Made by a program: the position numbers and the translations under genes. The notes under the pieces are model-generated. The model was not told the origin of the DNA and did not search any database. It worked only from the letters and a program-made list of their open reading frames with translations. Of a stretch of DNA of 64,000 bases, positions 11,190 through 22,400 are shown one piece after another. This stretch comes from Nissolia schottii (Eukaryota; Streptophyta; Magnoliopsida; Fabales; Fabaceae): the NCBI GenBank assembly GCA_003254905.1, contig QANU01065388.1:6941-70940 (forward strand), in the 5' to 3' direction. Position 1 is the stretch's first letter. Each line of letters begins with the position of its first letter.

Positions 11190-12660
11190 ATCTCAGTGGT
11201 GGGTACCTCGGTACCACACATGTAACATATATTGCACATAAAATATGGTATATATATGTGCATATAACTGAATGATAAACATATAATAAACTGAAATTAA
11301 ATCTGAGTAAATAACAGCTGAAGAATAAATATGATCTGTCTATAGCGTGTGCCCGCCTCCATTGCCTCCATTGGAGGGGCGCGAGGAGAGATACCTATCG
11401 ATCCTCAATTCAAGGGAACCTTAACTCGACCTTGTTTTTCAGGTTAAATCCTTGCGGTTCTGGGTACATTGGAACCCGGATACTGAATCATTGAGGGTAT
11501 GCATACCCTTAATCTGCAGAGCCTTGCCTCTATATTACCTGAATCTGTGAGGGTACCATACCCTTAGGTTATCTACTATTCCCATACTGAACTGAGTCCT
11601 CTATCCTAAGGTATACTGTTTGTGAAGTATTTTAGATGAGCTAGATTGATTACCTAAGTTTTTAGGTCCCAAGTCTACTAATTATGGAAGGTAGTATTCC
11701 TAGTTAGCTTAGTCTTATTCACTTGTCTGGGGTTAAGGACTACGGTTTCATACTTAGGGGAGGTTCCCAGATAAGAGAGGCGCGTCACAATGGACAACTT
11801 AAGTATCAAGTCTTTGCCTTGCCAGAACCTTCCCTTAGTTAGGGTCCTTCCTTAACCGGAGTCTTTATTAGGGTATGTTATGTAAGCCTAATCATACAGT
11901 TCTAAAAGGTATCATCATGCATCATATGATCATAAGACTCTACCTTAGCATTCCATCATCTAAGCATAGTCATAGGCAGATAGTAATATAAATGCTGTAA
12001 ACACATCTGACTCGATTGGCGAACCCCTAACGTGCCACTGTCAACGCGTTGGGACCTTTACTCACCTGAAATATCTTGAAATTGAGGAGCACTGGCAATG
12101 GAAGCTCAAAGCAGAATAGCTTTAGCACCTGGAAAGGCCAACAAATATGACACTATCAAAAACCCATAAGGGAACATAATTGTAGGATCTACAGTAGTGA
12201 TCTGATATCACTATAGTGATTTGGCATTGCCACGGCAGTTGTGGACCGCCATAAGGCCACCACTACCAAAGTAGCAGCTCTGGGGCCTACTACCCTAGGC
12301 CATCCTTAAAAGGATTGACTACCTACCCTAGGTGAAGATATTACATCTTCACAAGAAGAGGGAAGAAAATGACCAAGGAACTCCATACTAGAGAGGGGAG
12401 GAATTTGAAGCTCTGAGCGAGTTAAAAGGGAGAGGGGAAGACTCTATTTATAGGCAGAGAAGTGGCTAAAAGGGTAGCATGGGCCCTCTTCTAGCCCAGG
12501 AGACATGGATTATGATTTTTAATCATCGCTGAGGAGCTGGAGCGCGTCGCTGCTTCCGTATCGCTGCAGTGCGACATGGGCACTACAACACGTCTTTTGG
12601 TCCGCGTTGCTACAGCATGCTATGGGTGCTACAGTGCTCCTTTGAAAGGAACTTGGGTAT
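11190..12660 (-). mobile_element. Gypsy-like LTR remnant (Tekay-type guess)
   Basis: A GC-richer, non-coding block with a minus-strand TATAAATAG box (complement near 12447) and a U3-like right part containing many CGCTACAGCG-like and CACTATAGTG-like words (12190-12260 and 12540-12640). Comparable blocks lie at 34130-35013 and 58139-59900, and all three share this word style. The ends are not resolved. The lineage call rests on resemblance to long LTRs of chromoviral Gypsy elements and is tentative. Confidence 0.45.
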
Positions 12661-12664
12661 TCAC

Positions 12665-15049
12665 AACAACGACCCATTGCAAGATCTAAGGCATATTTCT
12701 ATTGACATAAGTAGATTCTTGTGTGAAAACGAGAAACTTCTACCCGAAGAAAATATTTCATCCCCAAGTCCTTCATATAGAAACACTGATGAAGATAGCC
12801 TCTAAAGTGTTGAATAACAAGTGAATCGTTACTTGCAATCACAAGATCATCTACATACACTAATACTACCAGTTGTATTTCACCGTGTTGAAGAATGAAT
12901 AAGGAGTAATCAGTAGAGGAATACTGAAATCCATATTGAATGAGGGCAGTGGATAGCTTTGCAAACCAACACCGAGTGGTTTGTCGCAGCCCATAAAGTG
13001 ACTTTCGCAATTTGCACACAACTTCACAGTCTGTCACTCAGAAACTAGGAGAAATTTTCATGTATACATCTTCCTCGAGATCCCCATGTAAGAATGCATT
13101 ATGGACGTCCATTTGGTGAAGCTATCAATCCTTTGCAGCAGCTACAACCAACATTGTATGAACGGTGACCATTTTGACACAGGGGCAAAAGTCTCATGAT
13201 GGTCCACCCCTTCTACTTGATGGTTCTCAAGAATGACCAATAGTGCCTTGAATCATTCACGACTCCCATCTGAGTAGTATTTAATTTTGTAGATCCATTG
13301 ACATTGAAGCGCTTTCTTTCCAGGAGGCAAGATTGTGAGTTCCCAAGGGCCATTGTCTTGAAGCGCTTGTATCTCACATTCCATAGTCTCCCTCCATTTA
13401 GCATCTTTTACGGCTTTAGAGAAATGAACTGGTTCTCTTTCTGCGTGAATTGCTGCAAGGAAGGTACAATGATGGGAAGAAAAATGAACCAATTTTTTGC
13501 ATATAGTGTTAAGATCATTTCATGCATTTTAGGATAGTTTTAGATGTTTGTTCATTGATTTTCAGGAATAAGGACCTTAGGGAGAATATTGAGCAAAAAA
13601 GGTTATTTTGAAGTGCTGAAATGGTTTTAGTCTTACTTTGTTACTAGGTTTTCACCTTGAAGATCAATGAATTTCGAATTGTCTCCAACTACAAAGTTGA
13701 ATATCTCCTTCTTAGCTTTAATTGGAACTTGAATTGCATCATTCAAACTTTTGTAACAAAAGTTATAGCATTTTTACCATCACAATGCAAATCAGGAGGA
13801 ACTATTCGAGCAGTGCAACAATAGAAGCTCCAGAAATGAGTTTTTAAGAGCACTACTAAAGTAGTGCAGCAAAAATCTGCAAAAATTAGAAAAATCGCAA
13901 ACCCCCTTTTGTAATTTCAGACTGGGGGCAATAAATACTAACCTAAAACACGTTTAGAGGGGATTGAGGGGATTTTGTATTTTTCCAAGAGCAGAGACAA
14001 CCCTAGGAGAACTCTCAGGTATGAAGATGAAGACTTTGGGAGTGTGATGTGATGAGGGAGAGATCCCAATTTGTCCCCAAGTCAAGTCTCTATTATTGTT
14101 CTTCCATGGAACATTTATTTTTTGGTTTTGTTTTGCTTTCTTTTTCTTCCATTATGAACTAAGCCCCTACTAGTGCACTTGCTAGTATTGCAAAAATTTC
14201 ATAAAAAATATGTCACAACTTACATAATTTTTCAAAGGATAACACGCACCTAAGGAGACTGATAGAGAAGGAGAGCGATCACATAATCTCGAAGACTTAC
14301 AAAAGGAAGCTTCACTCGCTGCCCTATGCCAAGTGAAACACTAGGATTATCTGAAGTTGTATCAAGAGGCGGAGGCATGTCTTTACTCATCAAGGGGGGA
14401 TCTTGAATCGTGGGAAAGCCCCCTGTCTATATTAGTGGGCTTTGTTGGAAATGTGGATGCAAGAGACTTCTGATGTGGGTTTGCATTCTCTTACTATATA
14501 ATCACGTGAAGTATCACTAGTGACCTCTTCTTCTGTAGTCATTGATCTGAGAATTAGAGGGATGTGGGCTAGTGCATGGATTGTGGGATAATCACTGATA
14601 ATGGAGCAAGAAGTAAAAGGGAACTCATCTTCGACAAACTTTACATCTCGTGACACGAAATAAATTTCCCATTCCAGATCAAATAGTTTCCAACCTTTTT
14701 GTTCATATGGGTAGCCTACAAACACACATTTATGACTTCTGCTATAAAACTTATCTCCTTTCCGATTTTGGTTATGTGCATAACACAACGAACAAAATAC
14801 ACGTAAATGCTCATAAGTGAGTGTCTTCCCATGTACCATTTCATATGGGGTCTTGCTGTTAAGTACAGATGAAGGTGTTAAATTGATTAAATACGTAGTA
14901 GCGAGAATGCACTCACCCCATAAATGAAGAAGAAGTCCCCCTTGAAAACACAGTGCTCGAGCTACATTCAGAATATGTCGGTGCTTCCCTCTCCACTCTG
15001 CCATTTTTTTTGAGGAGTCCCTGAAACACCCTAACTAGCTGCTTACGTG
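12665..15049 (-). mobile_element. Broken Copia pol (integrase and reverse transcriptase)
   Basis: Three minus-strand islands belong to one Copia polyprotein in the expected order: integrase C-terminal part at 15004-14432 (words NVARALCFQGG, NSKTPYEMVHGK, CVFVGYPYEQKGWKLFD), start of reverse transcriptase at 13492-13253 (WRETMECEIQAL, NGPWELTILPPGKKAL) and the catalytic part at 13037-12699 (KLRKSLYGLRQ, YVDDLVIASND). Several disruptions and a foreign insert separate them. No LTRs of this copy were found. It is a dead fossil. Confidence 0.85.
13495..14265. mobile_element. LTR-like insert inside the Copia fossil
   Basis: Non-coding sequence unlike Copia separates the integrase and reverse-transcriptase islands. 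Its left part, with TTTTTGCATATAGTGTTAAG and a long AT-rich lead, resembles the start of Athila-type LTRs. No target duplication could be fixed, so both limits and the family are uncertain. Confidence 0.35.
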
Positions 15050-15054
15050 TACAT

Positions 15055-16656
15055 TGATAAGTGCCCAATTTACGCAATTTTGACTTATTAAAATGGCACT
15101 TAATTGCTTAGGTTTTAATGAATTATCTAATGAATTCCCCATTTTTGTAGGATTTTAAATATATTTTGAAAGATGGATGCAAGCATAAATAATTAAGGAG
15201 AATCCCATAAAGAATGGAGAAAAGGGAAAAAGTGGAAAAGAAGCAAAATGTCACAATCAGGCATGGACTGCTCAGCGGTTACCACGGCTCGCTCAGCCCG
15301 AATAGGACAAATCACTGCTGAGCAGTGCACCCTTGGCCGCTCAGCGGATGTACCTCGGAGCCACTTGCAGCCGCCGCATTTAATGCGCCAGCTGGAGCCA
15401 GCCTGGAGGCGGCGTCGCCCTGCAAAAAGCTTCCGGAGCATTTATTACTCCGCCTGAAATGATTACGCCGCTCAGCTATGGAACAAGGCCGCTTAGCGAT
15501 AAAGCCTGAATCGCTCAGCGGTGGCACCTGCACCGCTGAGCGATTACACCCAAATTTTGCCTATAAATAGAGGAGGTCGTGCCACACTTGAAACCATCTT
15601 CCAAACATCTCTTCTTCCTCCTAGAATCCATTCTTTTACACATTCTCTTGTACTTAGAAGCTTAGGTTAGTTTAGCAACAAAGAGGAGGCCGGTGAAGGA
15701 GCCAGGAGATCGAAGAAGCTTGGCGAACCGCTGTCATGATAGCGTGATAACGTGTCATGGTAAGCGTCTAAACCTTGCCTATGAGATTCTCTTGTAAGAT
15801 GGATTTGTAATCCTCTTGTTGTTGGGATTTTGATGAGTATTGTAGTATGATTGTATCCATGTAACTATTGCATATGAATCTATCAGTTTTCTATTGATTT
15901 GCTCGAATGATTTTGTGCTTAATGCTAGCTTTTGTTTAGTGTTTTGTTTCTTGATTTGGGACTTAGTTGTATGAACAAAAGTTATACTAATTAAGTCGTA
16001 ACCAAGTTAAGATCAATATCACTATGCTTAACTAGATTCTAGACTTGAACGTTGTGAACGAAAGTTACAATCATTAGAGTCGGATCTAAATCATTTCATC
16101 TAATCTTGTTGCCATAACTGGAATAAAGATTAGCCGTTTTAACATCTGAATTAACGCTGGCGTACTTTGTTAAGCTTGTGTGCGAAAGTGACAGTTTAAC
16201 AAAGGAAACCTGTGATCTTTTCATGCGCGAAAGCGATGACAAGTTAAGAACTGGTGGCGGGCAGTCAATGAAATGATAATTCTATGTAATGAGTAACTGG
16301 ATGCATGAAACTATGATATGATTCAATTCCCAACAAGCTTCCGGATCTACCTCTGATTTGTTGCCCATTTACTTTTATGTTGTTTACTTATTTATTTAAC
16401 TATCAACAAATTATCAAATCCTTCACTCCATTGTTTAATCAATTAAACTAAGAACGGTATTTTTGTAACTCCCTGTGGATACGATTATACCCAACTATAC
16501 TGCAATTGGATCCCTTGTAGATCTGAAAGCCGTAAAGTAGGATATATATTTAATTTGAACGACAAAAGCGCAAATAAGCTTTCAACGAACTTGGCACAGT
16601 TGTGGGAAACCAGACTATGTCAAGATTGGAGAAAGTGTAACAATTGGCTTTCAACA
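15055..16656 (+). mobile_element. Athila-type (Gypsy) LTR element with internal PBS, 1602 bp
   Basis: The element begins TGATAAGTGCC and ends GGCTTTCAACA. It is bounded by perfect 5-bp duplications TACAT (15050-15054 and 16657-16661). It includes a TATAAATAG box near 15562. A first GCTTTCA at 16578-16584 is followed by TTGGCACAGTTGTGGG, a degenerate form of the tRNA-Asp primer site used by Athila elements, and then by about 50 bp and a second GGCTTTCA end. A second copy in opposite orientation lies at 28979-34126. The U3-like part (15264-15548) is crowded with CCGCTCAGCGG-type words. There is no gag or pol. It appears whole as a target-flanked unit but has no coding genes. Confidence 0.75.
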
Positions 16657-16661
16657 TACAT

Positions 16662-17484
16662 CGTAACCAATGCTCACTAGGTTGTTATCTACTTTGGTTG
16701 TGGTTACTTTTAGCCCCTACTTTTAACTTTGAAAATATTTCTTACTTATAAAATATGGACCGTTTTGAAACTTTTTCGTTAAATGTATATGATATAAAAT
16801 ATGAGCTGCACGTCAAATAGAATTTATAGAGCAAACGTTAAAGCTTTATACTTCACTGATAATTATCCTAACATAACAACATCAAACAATAAGCATACAA
16901 GTGGTCCATAGCATATATCACAAGTATTTACATAGGTATCATCATATTTGTTACATACAAGTACTTTCTCACAGTAGTGTAAAATATGAACTATACTAAC
17001 TAAGGGTTGATCGTAACATCTTTGGTCAAGCCCCTGTTATACTATTTCTCAGTTCATCTTCTTCAAGTCTGCTTCTACACATACCACGCTGACGTCCTTG
17101 TCGTGCTTACCTAGAACCATAAAAGAGTGGGTGTGAGAACTCTGCGTTCCCAATGGAAAACCTTAGTCGTCACTGCTCGTTTTACTCTTCCGTCGCTCAG
17201 GGGTCTCTAAATGTCACAGTTATACTACATCCCTACTAGTTATTAATATCTAACCTAATCCTGAGCAGCTACCTACAAGTTTGTAATTCTTCAATCAACC
17301 AAAAATAATTGTCCTAATTTTGGTCAATTTCAAATACTGATTCTAATCTAAGATATTTCCACATAATTATCTACAATAGTTGTTATTTATAGTAATATCT
17401 CCTAGTTATAAGCTATATATTTAATTGATACAAATAGATATACAGCCAAATTAGCATAAGACATGTTCCTGTAATAAAATCACA
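16662..17484. other. Unclassified repeat-like DNA
   Basis: No coding sequence is recognised. The part at about 16980-17280, including GATCGTAACATCTTTGGTC and a moderately GC-rich run, resembles non-coding parts of Gypsy LTRs, but ends and partners are not visible. Confidence 0.35.
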
Positions 17485-18370
17485 CAAAGAAAGAGAGCAA
17501 GAGAGATTCAACCATGCATTTTAACAATTTCATTGACAATTTGATAATGAAAATAATGGTTACTTTTTGTATGAAAACGATTGAATTATTCTAATTAAAA
17601 ATAAAATAATTATGTGAGGCAAGTTATCTATGTCCTAGGTTAACCAAAAAAAAATCTATATTGAATTGAGGCAAGTTATCTATGTCCTATAGTTGTGTCT
17701 TATTATGTGTGAATTATTTGTGTCCAATTTTGAATTGAATATAAATTAAAATTATTTATTCTATTAATTTATATATAGAGTGAGACACATTGTGAATGTA
17801 TTAATATATCCTATTTAATTAATATTAATATGAATCTTTATAAACATAACTTATAATACATGAATTTCCTATTCATTCATAGATTTAGCGAAAATGTTAT
17901 TGAAGAGAGGGTTTTAATCTATATTGAAGTTAAAAATAAATGTATTTTTTTATGTATAAAACGGATCATGCACATTTTTGTGACTTTATTACACGGACTC
18001 GTGTCATAATTTTTTTTTATAAAAAAAATAAAGGCAAGAAAGAAAGAGCGCATAAAGGAAAGTGTTTATTTTATTTTATTTTTGCACGAAGAAAAAAAGC
18101 TAGTATAATAAAATTGTTTAGTATATTTCTACTACTAATAAAGGGAATGAAAAAGAAGAATTACTTCTTGGTCACATTTATCTATAAAAATTATCTTTTT
18201 ATTGTAATAACATATCTAATTTTTTTTTTGATGTAAGCAGTTTTTCATAAAACTTTTACAACATTTTGACAATTCCACTTTAAAATTTAATTAATCTCTT
18301 TAGTGTCTCTTGGAGCACTCCATTTGCTAGTATTACATAAACATTTACTAAGTTCAGCAGATAACTCACC
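17485..18370. repeat. Tandem duplication, second copy, main part
   Basis: This stretch matches 9095-11040 of the first copy block by block but lacks the LINE and SINE insertions present there. It ends directly upstream of the WNK promoter region, so the duplicated DNA may include upstream regulatory sequence of that gene. Confidence 0.7.
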
Positions 18371-18390
18371 TGATTGAGCTTTCACTGTTA

Positions 18391-18412
18391 TAAAACAATA
18401 AATAAAAGCCAA
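18391..18412 (+). promoter_or_regulatory. Candidate TATA region of the WNK gene
   Basis: TATAAAACAATAAATAAAAG begins at 18391, about 1 kb before the kinase start codon and before a pyrimidine-rich leader. The position is plausible for a core promoter with a leader of about 980 bases, possibly containing an intron. It is an inference from sequence alone. Confidence 0.35.
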
Positions 18413-18599
18413 CTATGCAAAGTAAAACCTCCTATCCTATAGATTGTACTACATTATTACACCTACCACCATTCTTCTCCCACATTCCACAATCTACAAA
18501 ACCGAATAATCCTATAGCTTGATCAAGATTCCTCCTCTATTGTTTTCTCTCCAAAATCAAAATCCCTTCCAATCACTTTTCCATCATATTCCCTCTATT

Positions 18600-18603
<4 letters not shown>

Positions 18604-18636
<33 letters not shown>
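18604..18636 (+). repeat. (TC)n tract in the WNK leader
   Basis: A 33-base pure TC repeat lies between the candidate TATA box and the kinase start. TC-rich patches are common in plant core promoters and 5' leaders, where they often influence expression. It is also likely to be length-polymorphic. Confidence 0.8.
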
Positions 18637-18637
<1 letters not shown>

Positions 18638-18678
18638 ATCTGATTTTATTGTTTGATCTAAATCTCTAACTTCCACAA

Positions 18679-18787
18679 ATGTATTTCTCAAGGAATGGCC
18701 ATAGATTCTTCAAATTCAGGAGCCAAGTTTCTTCCCTTTGTCCCATGTGTGTGGTCTATTCATGATTTTCTGAGAGACTTTTCATAG
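18679..18787 (+). CDS. Two overlapping upstream ORFs (28 and 30 codons)
   Basis: Two ATGs in different frames open short reading frames in the probable WNK leader: 18679-18765 (28 residues, starting MYFSRNGHRFF) and 18695-18787 (30 residues, starting MAIDSSNSGAKF). If the leader is unspliced here, both would be met by scanning ribosomes before the kinase start. No family is recognised and translation is not shown. Confidence 0.3.
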
Positions 18788-19068
18788 TTCCCATCAAAAT
18801 CTCTTCATCCACAACTATCTTCAACCACACCTCTCATTAGCCTTTTGGCTCAAACCGCCTCACAATCTGTGGTTGTGGCCTTATTTTGTGGGACACAACA
18901 ATATTAGCATTATTATTATTACTGCAACTATTACCTTTACAAAAAAATAGTTAAATTCTGTTGTCCTAATATATATTCCTTAAAAATATCTTAAAAAGGC
19001 TACAATCTTCTTCTTCCTTTGATTTAAATTCTTCATCTTAAGATCACTACTACTACTACTATACACCA

Positions 19069-19215
19069 ATGGTTGCCAAACACTTCTACGAGCACTCATG
19101 TGGTGTTGTTGAAATGACAAGGATTATGCTAAGTGTTGACTATTCAAGGCTCTTCTGGCTATTGTTTGGTGGGTTCTCTTATGAGAATCATGAGTGGAAG
19201 CCTCGGATTATCTAG
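19069..19215 (+). CDS. Upstream ORF of 48 codons in the WNK leader
   Basis: An ATG in a fair context (ACCAATGG) opens a 48-residue frame starting MVAKHFYEHSCGVVEMTR and ending ENHEWKPRII, with TAG at 19213-19215. It closes 187 bases before the kinase start. The peptide has varied, protein-like composition with aromatic residues near its end (RLFWLLFGGFSYE), unlike the low-complexity DNA around it. It could be a regulatory peptide uORF that modulates translation of the kinase, or chance. No homologue is known to me. Confidence 0.4.
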   Translation: MVAKHFYEHSCGVVEMTRIMLSVDYSRLFWLLFGGFSYENHEWKPRII

Positions 19216-19402
19216 CACAGTAGCACCTACCCCCTTCAAATTGATATTCATTAAGCTCAGGTTGAGATTATAATATAATTTTATATATCATATACACAAA
19301 TATAATATTTTGTTCAGTTAAGTGCTCTGTAATTCAATTAAGTACAAGTTTAGTTAGAATTGTTGTTAGTGTTTTTTGAGCTCCTATATATCTATTGGAG
19401 CT

Positions 19403-22400
19403 ATGTACAAGGGGAGATTGGGTGGCTGCAATGGTGCTGCTGGAGGCATAGCACAACTTGGATATGTTGAAACTGATCCTTCTGGTAGATATGGACGGGT
19501 AAGTGTTTCTAATTGTATTCTCAATTTTTTTTTAATTTTTAATTTTTGTTTTCTGATAAGTTGAAGGAATATATGAATTGATTATGATTTTTTTCCCCCT
19601 TCAGTGTTCAATTTGATTGGAGAAACTCTTTTTATGTTTATGTTGTGTTTTGTTGAAATATTTTTACAAATTAGTCTTAAGTTCGGACATAAGAGTAGGA
19701 TTGTATTATGTCGTTGATAGTTAACGCAAAATTTTGTTGAATCTTGGTGACATGTATTAGGGACGATGGTTTAGTGTTGTTGTTGGATTTAAATTGATAG
19801 TTAAGAAAACATGATTGCCTTAAAATGAAACTTAAAGGCCTTTATTCTGCATAGGGATGAAGATGATACTTAGAATTTGCACAAAATTAGCCTCTGCCTG
19901 TGGGAATTAATTGGTTTTACTTTTCATCTGCTTCATGTTATTGGCCACTAATTATGATCAATGACTTTGAATTTGTGAATATCGTTCTTTTAAGATACAG
20001 TAATGATGAGCTTGACTTTTCTTAGCTTTTAAATAAAAGGGTGGTGGGGGTGGGATATTCTGTCTTATCGTATTATTTTAATAGCCGTACATGATTGAGT
20101 CAATTTACTAATAAAGAAAGATTAAGCACCCTATGTTATGTTTTCATCCTTTGGCCTTTACCAAGTCTTAGCCTAGCTACTTGGCATGACACACCACTTG
20201 CTCCCATTATGTTAACTCTTGGTACACCCAAGGGTCACACCATAAACAACCTAATTGAAAGGTTGGAGCCCAATATTGATAGGTTGGAGCCCAATATTGA
20301 TACATGACATGCGTAGTTTGACTATTAATGGAGAGATTATTGTATGATTATGGATTGTTGACTAACGTAGATCGCATTTTATACTTATATTTAATAATAG
20401 GGTGATATTTCAATTTTAATTGTAATTGAATAACTTACACTTATATTTGAAATGTCACTTTATTATTGAATGTAACATAATTCATTTAAGTGTTTAGTGA
20501 ACATTCAATAATTTGTTGTAACGAAGAAAGAGTTGTTCTAGGTCAATGTATTCAATCATATGCTATCAAATATCAAATGTAAGATTTTTGAGATAGTCAA
20601 ACACTTCTTCTTATGTGACAATACATGATTTTCTGTCTAAAAGAATTTTATACTGATAGGACATCAAAATTAAAACCAATACATGTAAATGAAATTGATA
20701 TATATATTTTTTTTGTCAAAGCATGTTTGGTTTCTAGGCATAAACATTTAGAATTAATCTAATAGCCGTCAGAAGCGAAAAGTTCTCACTTTTAAAATTT
20801 TAGAATTGATTCTAAATGGTCTTGCCTAAACACCAAACATGTCACTGGCCTGGCCTAGTTGGTGCTAATGTTAAATTATTAATTAATTTTGTGTTCCTAT
20901 GGTTATTGGTGGTTCTAGTTCAGAGATGTTCTGGGCAAAGGAGCCATGAAGGTAGTGTACAGAGCATTTGATGAGGTCCTTGGAATAGAAGTGGCATGGA
21001 ACCAAGTCAAGCTTGGTGATGTCTTCCACTCACCAGACCAACTTCAACGCCTCTACTCAGAGGTTCATCTCCTCAAGAGCCTTGACCATGAATCAATCAT
21101 GGCCTTCCATGATTCTTGGATTGATGTCAATTGCAGAACCTTCAACTTCATCACTGAATTGTTCACCTCTGGCACCCTCAGAGAGTAATCAACCATGCCC
21201 CTTTATACAACAATTTAAGGGATCTGTTCGATTTCTGAAAATGGTTTTCCTTGTTTTCAATGTTAGTTGTAGAAATGTCGGATTTGGATCATCTGATAGA
21301 TTTGTTTGGAATATGACAATATCGTGATCGTGTTAAAAGGGAAATAGACACGTATTTTTAATTAGCTGAATTTAAGATTTTTTAAGATTTGACTTGAGTG
21401 CTCGTGTTTTTCCTTTTTATAACATGATATAGTCGTGTTCAAAATAAACATGACAAAATTTTTGTCAGATAACGCCATATTTTTTTAAAGATTAATTTTT
21501 ATATACTGATAATGTAAAAGAATTTTACATTGTTATTCAATCACGTGTTGTTATATAAGAGTTTTATGAAATAATGAATGTGAGACTCAACTACCTCTAC
21601 TTATGTGACAACACATGCTCAAGTAACAGTGTAAAACTCTTTTACACTATTAGTATATGAAAATTAATCTCTTATTTTTATTTTATTTCTTGTTTTCAAA
21701 CTTTTGTATCGGAAACATCCAGAATAACCTTACTTTGTTTTCATTGTTTCGTGCGCAAAATTCTTGTAACAAGATTCAAAATGAAAACAGTGTGACACTT
21801 ATGATGTCAAAATTAAAAACAGAAAATGAAACATGAAAGTGCTTTCTAAAACCAAATAAGCCTATTTTCCATAGGTCCTCACATTCTTATAATAACATTG
21901 TTACATTAAATTACTCATGTAAATTATTACATGATGCAGGTATAGAAAAAAGTACCAGAGATTAGATGTCAGAGCAATCAAAAATTGGGCACGGCAGATT
22001 CTAAGTGGCTTGGAGTATCTTCACAGCCATGACCCTCCAGTGATACACAGAGACCTCAAATGTGACAACATCTTTGTCAATGGCCATTTGGGACAAGTCA
22101 AGATTGGTGACTTAGGCCTTGCAACAATCCTTCGTGGGTCCCAACATGCACACAGTGTCATAGGCAAATTAAATTCACTCTTTGCTCTTTTTAAAATTAA
22201 TTACTTGGTACAAGTGATCTAAGGTAAAATCATGTTTTCATTCAATTGAAACCTTTTGGTTCTCTCTTTTTTTTTTTGGGTATGTGAAACCAGGTACACC
22301 AGAATTTATGGCACCAGAATTGTATGAAGAGGAATACAATGAGCTGGTGGACATATATTCATTTGGGATGTGTATGATTGAGATGTTTACTTCTGAGTTC

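Noticed and set aside
12569-12805. 78-codon plus-strand open frame
   Set aside because: It is the antisense shadow of the Copia reverse transcriptase joined to LTR-like DNA.
15193-15533. Overlapping GC-rich open frames of 69-82 codons
   Set aside because: They lie in the U3-like part of the Athila-type LTR, occur in several frames on both strands and are a product of its GC-rich palindromic words.
17940-18236. 98-codon plus-strand open frame
   Set aside because: It lies in the decayed tandem duplication, is very rich in Phe, Lys and Ile from AT-rich DNA, and its frame is not kept in the other copy.
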